Source of the DNA: CAIUSP01 sp964594365
GTDB taxonomy: Bacteria; Actinomycetota; Thermoleophilia; Solirubrobacterales; 70-9
NCBI GenBank assembly: GCA_964594365.1
Contig: CAZQMB010000004.1
Location: forward strand, 1 to 64,000
Length of the DNA stretch: 64,000 bases
Direction of reading: 5' to 3'
The notes beneath the pieces were generated by a model. It saw nothing but the letters and a program-made list of their open reading frames with translations, was not told the DNA's origin and did not search any database. The translations under genes and the position numbers were made by a program. Position 1 is the stretch's first letter. Each line of letters begins with the position of its first letter. Positions 51,641 to 60,074 of the stretch are shown here, piece by piece.

Positions 51641-52685
51641 TGTCGGCCTGTCCTCGGACAGCAGGCACCTGCTGAGTGATGCAGTGGATCCCGCCGCCTC
51701 CGAGAGCGAGGGTCGTGGAAGGTACGCCTACGACCTCCCGATCAGGAAAGGCGCCGGCGATCACTGCCAACGCATCAGCCTCGCTCGGGTCTCCTCCGTC
51801 GGGTGTGGGCACGATGACCCCGCCGTTGACCAGATAGAAGTTCGTGTACGGAATCGCAACGGGTCTCCCCTCGTGCTCGACTCGCGGGAGGAACGGGAGC
51901 TCGATCGCCTCGATCGGGTTGCCGCGTGCGTCCGTTGCATCGGCCAGACGTCTCAGGTTCTCGCTCAGCAGTGGATGATCGGGATCATCTGCACCCGGAG
52001 CGGTCTGACAGATCACCTTCCCGGGTTCGACGAATGCACAGAGGTTGTCCACGTGTCCGTCGGTGTCGCGGTCCTCTACCAACCCATCCCCGAGCCAGAC
52101 CACTTCGGTGACCCCCAGCCAATCGCCGAGCGCGGCCTCTATCCCGTGCCTGTCGAGTTCGGGGTTGCGCTTCGGATGCAGGAGACACTGCTCGGTGGTT
52201 ATCAGGGTTCCGAGACCGTCGACGGTGATCGAGCCGCCCTCGAGCACGATCGGTGCCCTCCGGGAGTCGATCCCGAGCAAATCGCAAAGCGTCCCGGCAA
52301 CCGCATCATCGGCGTCCCAGGTGGAGAACTTCTCGCCCCAGGCATTGAAACGGAAGTCGACACCCAGGCGAGTGCCTTCCTCACCGGTGACGAAGATGGG
52401 ACCCGAGTCACGCAACCACGCATCGTCGATCGGGATCTCGACGACCTCGATCTCCTCTGAGCACTTGGCTCGCGCCTCGGCGGCGAACGCCGGATCGGCG
52501 ACCATCGTGACGGGTTCGAATGCGGCAGTCGCATTGGCAACCGCCGCATAGTTGACGAATGCCTGCTCGAGCAGCCCGAACTCGTCCCAACGGCCGCAGG
52601 GCCAGGCCATCAAGGTGCGCTCGTGCCGAGACGATTCAGCCGGCATGGACAAGGCTTCGGCTCTCGGCGTGGTCTGGGAACCCAT
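51633..52685 (-). CDS. aguA: Agmatine deiminase
   Basis: AguA converts agmatine to N-carbamoylputrescine and ammonia. The 350-residue protein has the guanidine-modifying fold motifs: TLMAWPCGRWDEF, DDAWLRDSGPIFV, NAWGEKFSTWDADD, LEGGSITVDG, DRDTDGHVDNLCAFV and the nucleophilic Cys in GGGGIHCITQQVP. Together with aguB it makes putrescine from agmatine. No arginine decarboxylase gene is in the window. Confidence 0.96.
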   Translation of the reverse strand: MGSQTTPRAEALSMPAESSRHERTLMAWPCGRWDEFGLLEQAFVNYAAVANATAAFEPVTMVADPAFAAEARAKCSEEIEVVEIPIDDAWLRDSGPIFVTGEEGTRLGVDFRFNAWGEKFSTWDADDAVAGTLCDLLGIDSRRAPIVLEGGSITVDGLGTLITTEQCLLHPKRNPELDRHGIEAALGDWLGVTEVVWLGDGLVEDRDTDGHVDNLCAFVEPGKVICQTAPGADDPDHPLLSENLRRLADATDARGNPIEAIELPFLPRVEHEGRPVAIPYTNFYLVNGGVIVPTPDGGDPSEADALAVIAGAFPDREVVGVPSTTLALGGGGIHCITQQVPAVRGQADSG

Positions 52686-52765
52686 CGCTCGGAGAGTAAT
52701 GACTGGGGCGCAATCAGCGGGGATCGGACCCGAGACAGCCGGGTGAAGCAGCGCTCGGCTTGCGC

Positions 52766-53626
52766 CTAGCGCTTGCGGAGGCGCTTGGCGAGCTTGGCAA
52801 GCTCTCCGAGGTCGTCAAAGCGGAGTTCCGCCACGAAGCCGCTGCCGGATCTCTTCACCTTGACCTCATGGCCGATCGCCTCCTCCAGACCCTCGCCGGC
52901 CTCACCGAGAGCGGTTCGCTCCTCAGCCGAGATACGGCCCGTCGCGGGCTTCTTTCCGGCTTTGGTATTCCGAGGTTTGGCCTGCCGCTCTGTTTCGCGA
53001 ACCGACCAGCCTTCCTTTGCGGCCTTACGGCCGAGACGCAGTCGAGCCGTCTGATCCGGAGCCATCAGGAGAGCTCGACCATGACCCTCGCTGAGGCGGC
53101 CGTCGGCCAGCAACTCCAGCACCCCGTCCGGCAGGTCGAGCAACCGCACCAGATTGGATATCCCCGCTCTGGACCGGCCCAGTCTCTTGGCCAGATCCTC
53201 CTTGGAGATGCCGAGGTCGTCGACGAGGGCAGCGCAGGCCCGTGCCTCGTCAACGGGGTTGAGATCCTCGCGGACCACGTTCTCGATCAGGGCGGACTGG
53301 AGTCGCTCATCCTCCGGCGAGGAACGCACCACCACCGGCACTCGGTCAAGTCCGGCCTTCTGTGAAGCCCTCCACCGACGCTCTCCCGCGACCAACTGGA
53401 ATCTCCCGTCCTCGAGTGGGCGAACGATCAGTGGCTGGAGGAGACCAGCCGTGCCGATCGAATCAGCGAGCGCCTGAAGAGCTTCGGGCTCGAAGACGGT
53501 CCTCGGCTGATCGGGGTTCGGTTCGATCGAACCGACGGGTACCTCTCTCAGCTCTGGGCCACCCGCGGTGGCGTCGGGGAGGATCGCAGCCAAACCTCGT
53601 CCCATTCCGCGTTTGCGGTCAGCCAA
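52766..53626 (-). CDS. parB: Chromosome-partitioning protein ParB
   Basis: ParB binds parS and loads onto origin-proximal DNA as a CTP-dependent clamp. The 286-residue protein starts ADRKRGMGRGLAAILP, has PNPDQPRTVFEPEALQALADSI, the CTP-binding GERRWRASQKAGL, ENVVREDLNPVDEA and a helix-turn-helix (SKEDLAKRLGRSRAGISNLVRLL). TTG 53626 lies within the last codons of parA and has a perfect GAGGAGG eight bases upstream. No exact parS site was seen in the window. Confidence 0.94.
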   Translation of the reverse strand: MADRKRGMGRGLAAILPDATAGGPELREVPVGSIEPNPDQPRTVFEPEALQALADSIGTAGLLQPLIVRPLEDGRFQLVAGERRWRASQKAGLDRVPVVVRSSPEDERLQSALIENVVREDLNPVDEARACAALVDDLGISKEDLAKRLGRSRAGISNLVRLLDLPDGVLELLADGRLSEGHGRALLMAPDQTARLRLGRKAAKEGWSVRETERQAKPRNTKAGKKPATGRISAEERTALGEAGEGLEEAIGHEVKVKRSGSGFVAELRFDDLGELAKLAKRLRKR

Positions 53627-54377
53627 GCGAGGCCACCTCCTCGGCAAGATCTGAGTAGGCCCTCGATCCGGACGATTCCGGCGCGTGCTGCGTTACCGGT
53701 TCTCCGTAGCTGGGTGCCTCCGCGACCCGGATGCTTCGTGGGATCACGGTTTTGAACACGCGTGCCGGGAGGTTTTCGCGGAGTTCGCGCTCTACGTCTT
53801 GAGAGAGTCGGGTTCGGTCGTCAGCCATCGTGATCAGGATGCCGGCCAACTCGAGAGATGGGTTGAGTTCCCGCTGAACGAGTTTGAGGGTGTCGAGGAA
53901 CTGGACCAGTCCCTCGAGCGCCAGGTACTCCGCCTGGACCGGCACGATCACCCGATCCGCGGCCACGAGTGCATTCACCGCCACCGGGCCGAGGGAAGGT
54001 GGGCAGTCCAGGAACGTGAAACCGAAACGCTCCCTGACCGGGCCGAGGGAGTCGCGAAGTCGGAGTTCGAAGGATTCGATTCTCGGGAGCTCGACACTCG
54101 CACCCGCAAGATCCTCGTTGGCGGGAACCAGCCAGAGATTGTCGGGGCCGGCCGGTCTCGCGGCCTCGGCGACCGAAACCTCGCCCGCCAGACAATCGTA
54201 GGAAGACGGTTCGAGGTCTCGAGGGTGGCCGAGAGCCACGGTTGCGTTGCACTGCGCGTCGAGATCGACGACGAGGGTCTGTGCGCCGGTTCGTGCGACA
54301 CAGGCACCCATGTTGACGGTGGTCGTGGTCTTCCCCACCCCACCCTTCTGATTCGCCACCGCGTAGACGGTTCCCAT
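53619..54377 (-). CDS. parA: Chromosome-partitioning ATPase ParA (Soj)
   Basis: The 252-residue ATPase has the deviant Walker A NQKGGVGKTTT at residues 9-19, VDLDAQCNATVALG, LDCPPSLGPVAVNAL and VPVQAEYLALEGL. With ParB it segregates origins. The short N-terminus marks the chromosomal Soj type without its own DNA-binding domain. It overlaps parB at the 3' end. Confidence 0.95.
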   Translation of the reverse strand: MGTVYAVANQKGGVGKTTTTVNMGACVARTGAQTLVVDLDAQCNATVALGHPRDLEPSSYDCLAGEVSVAEAARPAGPDNLWLVPANEDLAGASVELPRIESFELRLRDSLGPVRERFGFTFLDCPPSLGPVAVNALVAADRVIVPVQAEYLALEGLVQFLDTLKLVQRELNPSLELAGILITMADDRTRLSQDVERELRENLPARVFKTVIPRSIRVAEAPSYGEPVTQHAPESSGSRAYSDLAEEVASLG

Positions 54378-54471
54378 CGCTCAGGCCATCCATTCCGTCG
54401 GCACGCCGACTGCGGGAAACCAGTTCGTTCGTGAATCGACCATTCGTGGCAGAACCTCTCTCATCGCTCGA

Positions 54472-55140
54472 TCATTCGGTACCGAACGGACGCTTCGACG
54501 CCATACCCGGCCTTCGGGGCAATCCCTCCGGTGTCGGACCATTCTTGCGAAGAAGGTGGATGTGCCTGTCGCGGGAACCTGGATACGGCGAGACGGAGCG
54601 GACCTCGACCGTCTCGAGAGCGAGGCGCTCCCCTGCGATCTCTTCGAAGACCCGTTCGGATTCGGAGTCGCGAGCACCCCGCCAGATCAAGAGATGACCT
54701 CCCGAACGAAGCAGGGGCGATGCGAGTTCAGCGGTCGTCGCCAATGAGCCGACGGCACGAGCTGTGACGAGATCGAACGCCTCCCTGCCTTCCGGTGCCG
54801 AAGAGAACTCCTCGGTTCGCGTTGCCTCCACCTGGACGTTGGTCAAACCCATCTCCGATACTGCACGTTCGATGAAGCGGCACTTCTTCCCGGTTGCCTC
54901 GATCAGGACCCACTCGGCCTCCGGCAAACTGGCTGCGAGAGGCAGCCCCGGCAGTCCTGCACCGCTACCGATATCGGCAGCGCATGTCGCAGATCGGGCC
55001 TCGGAGAACTCCAGCCCAACGAGAGAATCCGCCAAGTGGACAGTCGGGATCTCGGACTGAGAAGCAACCGAGACGGGAGCATCCGGCTCGCTCAGCAAGC
55101 GCTCGAGGTGGGAGAGTGAGCTAGCGGTACCCGCGCTCAA
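54472..55140 (-). CDS. rsmG: 16S rRNA (guanine-N7) methyltransferase RsmG
   Basis: RsmG methylates G527 (E. coli numbering) of 16S rRNA. The 222-residue protein has PTVHLADSLVGLEF (the usual HxxDSL), the SAM loop ADIGSGAGLPGLPLA, EATGKKCRFIERA, TARAVGSLAT and the end segment PRRPGMASKRPFG. It starts with TTG 55140 in a TTGA overlap with the jag stop. Confidence 0.93.
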   Translation of the reverse strand: MSAGTASSLSHLERLLSEPDAPVSVASQSEIPTVHLADSLVGLEFSEARSATCAADIGSGAGLPGLPLAASLPEAEWVLIEATGKKCRFIERAVSEMGLTNVQVEATRTEEFSSAPEGREAFDLVTARAVGSLATTAELASPLLRSGGHLLIWRGARDSESERVFEEIAGERLALETVEVRSVSPYPGSRDRHIHLLRKNGPTPEGLPRRPGMASKRPFGTE

Positions 55141-55628
55141 CCGGAAACCAGAGGTGCGACGACGAGGAAGCGATTGGGTTCGTCGCCCTCGCTGTAAGTC
55201 TCGATCTCGGTTCGATCGCGGAGATGCTCGTGGACGACTCTTCGCTCCGCCGACGACATGGGCTCCAGTTCGACCGGACGGCCGGATGCGACCGCCTCCT
55301 CCGCTGCCACATCCCCTTGGCGTCGGAGGGACTCGTTCCTTCGCTCGCGGTAATCAGCAGCATCCACGACCACTCGCTTGCGGGAATCGGGATCCATCAC
55401 CCGCTGGGCAGCCTGGTGACAGAGGAGTTGAACCGCGTCGATGGTCTGACCGTGTTTACCGATCAGGAGACCGACCTCCTCCCCTCCAATCACGCCGCGT
55501 ATCTCGTCATCGGTCTCGGTCACCGTCACGGTCTCGTCCAGGCCGAGGGCAGCAGCGACCGCCTGGAGGATGACCTCGACTCGACCTGCCGCATCATCGG
55601 GCAACGGGGGTGTGGCGGGTTCAGGCAT
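55137..55628 (-). CDS. jag: KH/R3H-domain RNA-binding protein Jag/KhpB
   Basis: The 163-residue protein has a KH domain with GLLIGKHGQTIDAVQLL near residue 54 and a C-terminal R3H domain (PMSSAERRVVHEHLRDRTEIETYSEG). It lacks the long Jag-N domain of Firmicutes, as is usual in actinobacteria. It binds RNA and lies in the conserved yidC-jag-rsmG order. Confidence 0.93.
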   Translation of the reverse strand: MPEPATPPLPDDAAGRVEVILQAVAAALGLDETVTVTETDDEIRGVIGGEEVGLLIGKHGQTIDAVQLLCHQAAQRVMDPDSRKRVVVDAADYRERRNESLRRQGDVAAEEAVASGRPVELEPMSSAERRVVHEHLRDRTEIETYSEGDEPNRFLVVAPLVSG

Positions 55629-55667
55629 GCGGAGATCCGAGTCTAGGCGTGAGGGGAGGGTGGGCGC

Positions 55668-56423
55668 TCACCGGTTCCGACTCTTCTTCTTCGGTGGGGG
55701 AGGTGGCGGCTTCGCGGCGCGGATCTCCTCGGGCGTGGGTTGTGGGGGCGGAGGGAAGAAGACCTTGACCACTGCCTGCTGGCCCATGGTCCAGAAGTTG
55801 GTCGCGATCCAGTAGACGAGGACACCGGCAGGGAAGCCGATCACGAAGGGGATGAACAACAGCGGCAAGCCCAACGTGATGAACCTCTGTTGTTTGCTCG
55901 CGGTGGTGCCGGTCATGATCAGGCCTGCGATTACGGACGTACCTGCGTAGAGAACGAGCAGGATGACCAGATCGATCCCCACGGCCTTCTCCGTCAGATC
56001 CGGGATGAACAGGAAGCCCGGGTTGCCGGTGGCGTAGATCTCCTCCTGGAAGGTGTCGCTGCGCAGCAGGTAGAAGAGCGAGAGGAACACGGGGATCTGG
56101 AGCAGCAACGGCAGGCATGACGCGAAGGGATTTACGTTGTTCTCCTGGTAGATCCGCATCATCTCGCGCTGCTGACGCTCGCGGTCGTCCTTGTACTTCT
56201 CCTGGATCTCCTTGATCTGGGGCTGGAGTGCCGCCAGCGCCCGCATCGAGCGGATCTGCTTCACCGACAGCGGGAGTATCAGCGCACGGGTGAGGAAGGT
56301 CAGGCCGATGATCGAGAGGCCCCACGAGAGACCGACCGTGTCGTGGAAGAAGAGCAGGACCGCATTCGCCACCTCGATGAGGGGTGAGAGGATGTCCGCG
56401 ATGATGTCCGCGACGGGAATCAT
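55668..56423 (-). CDS. yidC: Membrane protein insertase YidC
   Basis: The 251-residue insertase has five membrane segments and the hydrophilic-groove region SIIGLTFLTRALILPLSVKQ with the conserved Arg, then a cytoplasmic hairpin (QPQIKEIQEKYKDDRERQ) and NPFASCLPLLLQIPVFLSLF. The C-terminus is a Pro/Lys-rich tail (PPPPPPKKKSRNR) that could contact ribosomes. It inserts small membrane proteins with or without Sec. Confidence 0.95.
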   Translation of the reverse strand: MIPVADIIADILSPLIEVANAVLLFFHDTVGLSWGLSIIGLTFLTRALILPLSVKQIRSMRALAALQPQIKEIQEKYKDDRERQQREMMRIYQENNVNPFASCLPLLLQIPVFLSLFYLLRSDTFQEEIYATGNPGFLFIPDLTEKAVGIDLVILLVLYAGTSVIAGLIMTGTTASKQQRFITLGLPLLFIPFVIGFPAGVLVYWIATNFWTMGQQAVVKVFFPPPPQPTPEEIRAAKPPPPPPKKKSRNR

Positions 56424-56701
56424 CTGACCGGCGCTCCTGACGGGTCATGACCGCACGAGTTGCGGGGTCGATCAGCCCGGAAGAGGGTGCGGTCGGCAAC
56501 GTCATCGATACCTCCGTTGCTGAGCGGATTGCATCGAAGGAGGCGCCAGGAAGCGAGAATCGACCCCTTCAACGGCCCGAGCTCACTCACAGCCTCGACT
56601 GCGTAGCGAGAGCAGGTCGGCTCGTACTTGCAGCGGCGTGGAAAGGCGGGGGAGATCCAGCGTTGATAGACGCCGAGCAATAGGAGAAGCGCGCGTTTCA
56701 C
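56420..56701 (-). CDS. yidD: Membrane protein insertion efficiency factor YidD
   Basis: The 93-residue protein has the family core LGVYQRWISPAFPRRCKYEP, TCSRYAVEAVSELGPLKG and RLLRCNPLSNGGIDDV with its conserved Cys residues. It supports YidC-dependent insertion. The start is GTG 56701 behind GGAAGGAA; the stop overlaps the yidC ATG (ATGA). Confidence 0.94.
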   Translation of the reverse strand: MKRALLLLLGVYQRWISPAFPRRCKYEPTCSRYAVEAVSELGPLKGSILASWRLLRCNPLSNGGIDDVADRTLFRADRPRNSCGHDPSGAPVR

Positions 56702-56702
56702 G

Positions 56703-57086
56703 CTAAACGGTTCCTTCCTGACTGGTGGACGACGGGAGGAGTTCTTCGATCTGGGCACGCACAGCCTGCGAGCCCTCGGAATCAAGCAGGTTACCCAGAT
56801 CGGGCCTCGCGACGACCACATAGTCCGAGGTGTCCGAAACCCGCTCCTCGAGCGCCCAGAATTCCTCGCGGATCACACGCTTGACGCGGTTGCGACGCAC
56901 TGCGTTACCCACCTTCTTGCCGACGGATATGCCCAGCCTGGGCGGACCCTCCGCATCCGGACTGCGGGGGAACACGTGCAACACGAGAAAGCGGTTCCCC
57001 TTCGACTCGCCGGAGCGATAGACCCGATCGAAGTCCGCGCTGCGAGAAAGTCGACCACGGCGAGACTGATTCCTGCCTGCAGCCAA
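56703..57086 (-). CDS. rnpA: Ribonuclease P protein component
   Basis: RnpA assists the catalytic RNA of RNase P in tRNA 5' maturation. The 127-residue protein has LSRSADFDRVYRSGES, RLGISVGKKVGNAVRRNRVKR (the RNR motif) and VIREEF, then DYVVVARPD. TTG 57086 gives a normal N-terminus just after the rpmH stop. A CTG that overlaps the rpmH TGA (57092) is another candidate. The yidD gene follows within two bases. Confidence 0.94.
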   Translation of the reverse strand: MAAGRNQSRRGRLSRSADFDRVYRSGESKGNRFLVLHVFPRSPDAEGPPRLGISVGKKVGNAVRRNRVKRVIREEFWALEERVSDTSDYVVVARPDLGNLLDSEGSQAVRAQIEELLPSSTSQEGTV

Positions 57087-57088
57087 GG

Positions 57089-57223
57089 TCAGGCGGAGAG
57101 CCGGCGGCGACCCTTCTTGCGTCGCCGCTTGAGTATCGCCCTTCCTCCACGGGAAGAACTCCGCACGCGAAAGCCGTGTGTCTTGGAGCGCTTGCGTTTC
57201 TTGGGTTGGTAGGTCCGCTTCAT
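57089..57223 (-). CDS. rpmH: 50S ribosomal protein bL34
   Basis: This 44-residue, very basic protein reads [19 protein letters not shown], then [20 protein letters not shown] and ends RRLSA, the standard bL34 sequence. It is the first gene of the rpmH-rnpA-yidD-yidC-jag-rsmG-parAB run and faces dnaA across a 287-base intergenic region. Confidence 0.97.
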   Translation of the reverse strand: MKRTYQPKKRKRSKTHGFRVRSSSRGGRAILKRRRKKGRRRLSA

Positions 57224-57510
57224 TGAGTTTGGTCACCGCCACTCGATACTGATCTACAGATCGAATTCGACCCGCTCGGGCGAATGCGGAGTATAGGCGC
57301 GTAATAGTCAACGGCGGCGGGAGGGCAGTCATCCACATCGCTCCGGGAAGGTTTTTCCCGCTCGGTGCGGGGCAGGAGGAATTCCGAGCCCGGACAGAGC
57401 CCCGGTCGTGAATATGATTCCGCGCCCGCGGAGGTCGTGGGAGTGTCCGAAAGCGTCGAGTGAAACCGAAGGGGTCAGAGATTCGAGATTCATCCCAGAC
57501 GGGACCAGAG
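57224..57510. promoter_or_regulatory. rpmH-dnaA divergent intergenic region
   Basis: The region holds a DnaA-box-like TCATCCACA (57329-57337, eight of nine bases) and a hairpin CGGGAA/TTCCCG (57344-57360). It also has a candidate dnaA promoter, CGGACA (57391-57396), 16 bases, TATGAT (57413-57418). On the minus strand TATACT and TTGACT elements precede rpmH but are only ten bases apart, so they are not a canonical pair. Confidence 0.45.
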
Positions 57511-58854
57511 ATGGAGGAGAGACTCGCTCCCCTCGAGCCTCAGGAGGCATGGTCGATCCTGAAGGCGGATCTGCGGACCATGGCCGGTCGCTCGACTTTC
57601 GACCTCTGGTTCTCGCAGCTGGAACCACTCCGGATGAGCAACGACGTCCTCTACCTCACTGGTCCGAATCACGTGATCGCTTGGGTGGACCGCCGTTACG
57701 AGGATCTGCTCGCCAGGTCGCTCCGCCAACTCGGGGGCCGGGTGAGCGAGATACGGCTGGTCCAGAGAGAGGGCCAGGTCCCTTCGGCGCCGCAGGGAGC
57801 GGGGTTCGCCGACTCGTCCATTCCTCGACAGCGAGATCGACAGACCTTCGACAGGTTCGTGATCGGCCCTGGAAACAGGATCGCGCACGGTGCTGCACTG
57901 GCCGTAGCCGAGGCGCCCGGGGAGGCCTACAACCCACTCTTCCTGCATGGGAACCCGGGTCTCGGGAAGAGCCATCTTCTCGGCGCGATTGCCGACTACA
58001 TCGACCGCAACAACCCCGAGCTCAAGATCCATTCCACCACGGCCGAGAGTTTCACCGCCGAGTTCATCCAGGCGGTTCAGACCCGCGGAATCGAGGAGTT
58101 CAAGAACCGCTACCGGAGAGTGGACGTCCTCTTGATCGACGATGTCCAATTCCTCGAAGGAAAGGCACGAACCGCTGACGAGTTCTTCCACACCTTCAAC
58201 GCCCTCCACCTCGTCGGGTCACAGATAGTCCTCTCGGCAGACCGGATGCCGAGTGAGTTGTCCACACTTGCCGACCGCTTACGGGAGAGATTCGAATGGG
58301 GTCTGGTGGTGGACATAGACCAGCCGGACCTCGCCACCAGAAGAGCGTTCCTCGAGACCTTCGCTGCCGCCGAGGAGATCGAACTCCCTCCAGAGACGAC
58401 CGAGGTCCTCGCCGACTACTCCCTTGCGAGTATCCGGGCAGTCGAGGGTGCCTTGACACGCGTTATGGCCAGAGCGTCGCTGGGAGGCGGGGACCTGACA
58501 CCGGAGCTGGTGGAGGCTGTCCTCGGAACAGCCGAACTCGAGCGGGAATTCGAAGAGAGGTCGGTCGTCACGGTCGACCAAATCAAATCGCTCGTGTCCG
58601 AACGATTCTCGGTGTCTCTCGAGGACCTCGATTCCTCCAAGCGATCGGAAAGGGTATCTAGCGCCCGACAAGTGGCGATGACGCTAACCCGTGAGTTCAC
58701 CGCCATGTCATTGCCCGCTATCGCCTCAGCCTTCTGCCGGAAGGATCACTCCACCGTCATCCACGGAATAAATCGAATCGATTCCAGGGTCCAGACGGAC
58801 CGCGAGTTCGCAGACCTCGTGGAAAGATGCCGATCCGAGCTTCGAGCCGGATAG
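57511..58854 (+). CDS. dnaA: Chromosomal replication initiator DnaA
   Basis: DnaA binds origin boxes and opens DNA. The protein (447 residues from ATG 57511) has domain I (EAWSILKADLRTMAGRSTFD), a short linker, and the AAA+ domain with FVIGPGNRIAH, Walker A GNPGLGKSHL, Walker B VDVLLIDDVQFLEGK and the LRERFEWGL arginine. Domain IV has AFCRKDHSTVIHGINRI, which reads DNA boxes. GTG 57460 would add 17 residues and is also possible. The linker is much shorter than in Streptomyces. Confidence 0.95.
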   Translation: MEERLAPLEPQEAWSILKADLRTMAGRSTFDLWFSQLEPLRMSNDVLYLTGPNHVIAWVDRRYEDLLARSLRQLGGRVSEIRLVQREGQVPSAPQGAGFADSSIPRQRDRQTFDRFVIGPGNRIAHGAALAVAEAPGEAYNPLFLHGNPGLGKSHLLGAIADYIDRNNPELKIHSTTAESFTAEFIQAVQTRGIEEFKNRYRRVDVLLIDDVQFLEGKARTADEFFHTFNALHLVGSQIVLSADRMPSELSTLADRLRERFEWGLVVDIDQPDLATRRAFLETFAAAEEIELPPETTEVLADYSLASIRAVEGALTRVMARASLGGGDLTPELVEAVLGTAELEREFEERSVVTVDQIKSLVSERFSVSLEDLDSSKRSERVSSARQVAMTLTREFTAMSLPAIASAFCRKDHSTVIHGINRIDSRVQTDREFADLVERCRSELRAG

Positions 58855-58956
58855 ACCGTGACCGAACAGAGTGAAACAATCCACCTTCTCCACAATTCCG
58901 CACGCTATCCACATCCCTATTACAACTGAACAGGGAAACTTGAATAGGGACCAGAA
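58855..58956. other. Candidate replication origin (dnaA-dnaN intergenic)
   Basis: This 102-base region is AT-richer than its surroundings and contains TTCTCCACA (58886-58894) and CTATCCACA (58905-58913). Each matches the DnaA box TTATCCACA at eight of nine bases and in the same orientation. An inverted repeat CCCTATT (58915-58921)/AATAGGG (58943-58949) precedes dnaN. Actinobacterial origins usually lie here but are longer with more boxes. Confidence 0.55.
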
Positions 58957-60066
58957 ATGAAACTCAAGACCACCAAACGCGAACTAGTCGATGCCCTCTC
59001 CGTTACCGCGAGGGCGACCTCGACTCGTAGTGCACTCCAGGCACTCTCTGGCGTCTTGCTGGACGCGAGTTCTGACGGGACCGTGGTGAGGGCAACTGAC
59101 GCGGAGATCTCTCTCGAACTCTCTCTCGCCGCAGAAGTCGAGCTGCCCGGATCGATTCTGGTCCCGGGACGGCTGTTAGCCGACGTTTCCAAGACCCTCC
59201 CTGATGGAGATGTGACCCTCGCGACCAGGGAGCCGGAAGGAGACCTCGAGATCAAGGCGGGGTCGTCGAGCTTTCACCTGCGTCTCTTGCAGGCCGAAGA
59301 TTTCCCCAAGTTCCCGGATTCATCTGGAGACCCTGTATCGCTGGATGCGCAGGCTGTCTCCGAGACCATCGGAAGGGTTGCCGGCGCAGCGTCCACCGAT
59401 GAGGGTAGGCCTGTTCTCACTGGTGTCTTCATGACCGCTGAAGCCGATTCACTCACAATGGTCGCGACGGATTCCTATCGGCTCGCCGTCAAGACCACGA
59501 AGCTCTCGACCGCAGTCTCTTCTCAAATCGAAGCCAACGTACCCGCTCGCGCCTTGCGCGAGCTCTCACGTCTGATCGAAGCCGCTGGCGAAGACGCCGA
59601 GCTCCAACTCTGGTTGGGAGAGAATCAAGCGGTATTCGGTTGCGGTGGTACTCGCCTCGCATCTCGGCTGATCGATGGCCAGTTCCCGAACTACAAGCAA
59701 CTGATACCCGACAAATTCGACCACGAGGTGAACCTGGACCGCGAGGAATTGCTCGATGTGGTGAGGCGGGTATCGCAACTCGCACAGAGAAACGCCGCAC
59801 TCAAACTCTCCTTCTCCGAGGGCGAGTTGACGATCTCGGCAGAGACGCAGGACCTCGGTGACGCCAAGGAGTCCATGCCAGTGTCATTCCAGGGTGAAGC
59901 TCTCGAGGTTGGTTTCAACCCTGATTTCGTGCGTGCAGGGCTCGAGAGCATCCAGGAGGACGAGATCGTCTTCAAGTTGATCTCACCATTGAGGCCGGGC
60001 TTGCTCGAACCTTCGGCTGGGGACGACTTCAGCTATCTGGTCATGCCGATCCGACTCAACGACTGA
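58957..60066 (+). CDS. dnaN: DNA polymerase III beta clamp
   Basis: The 369-residue sliding clamp has three similar domains. Recognisable segments are LKTTKRELVDALSVTARATS at the start, GVLLDASSDGTVVRATDAEI, DSYRLAVKTTKL in the partner-binding region, DGQFPNYKQLIPDKF and the C-terminal YLVMPIRL. AGGGA lies six bases before the ATG. It follows the candidate origin. Confidence 0.97.
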   Translation: MKLKTTKRELVDALSVTARATSTRSALQALSGVLLDASSDGTVVRATDAEISLELSLAAEVELPGSILVPGRLLADVSKTLPDGDVTLATREPEGDLEIKAGSSSFHLRLLQAEDFPKFPDSSGDPVSLDAQAVSETIGRVAGAASTDEGRPVLTGVFMTAEADSLTMVATDSYRLAVKTTKLSTAVSSQIEANVPARALRELSRLIEAAGEDAELQLWLGENQAVFGCGGTRLASRLIDGQFPNYKQLIPDKFDHEVNLDREELLDVVRRVSQLAQRNAALKLSFSEGELTISAETQDLGDAKESMPVSFQGEALEVGFNPDFVRAGLESIQEDEIVFKLISPLRPGLLEPSAGDDFSYLVMPIRLND

Positions 60067-60074
60067 GGCCTTCG

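Noticed and set aside
56694..56709. A parS-like palindrome (GTTTCACGCTAAAC core) at the rnpA-yidD junction, near parAB.
   Set aside because: It matches the 16-base parS consensus at only 12 positions. By a rough estimate about two such matches are expected by chance in 64 kb, and half of it is the yidD start region.
57224..57300. TTGACT and TATACT elements upstream of rpmH as a sigma-70 promoter.
   Set aside because: The two boxes are only ten bases apart, too close for a canonical pair.
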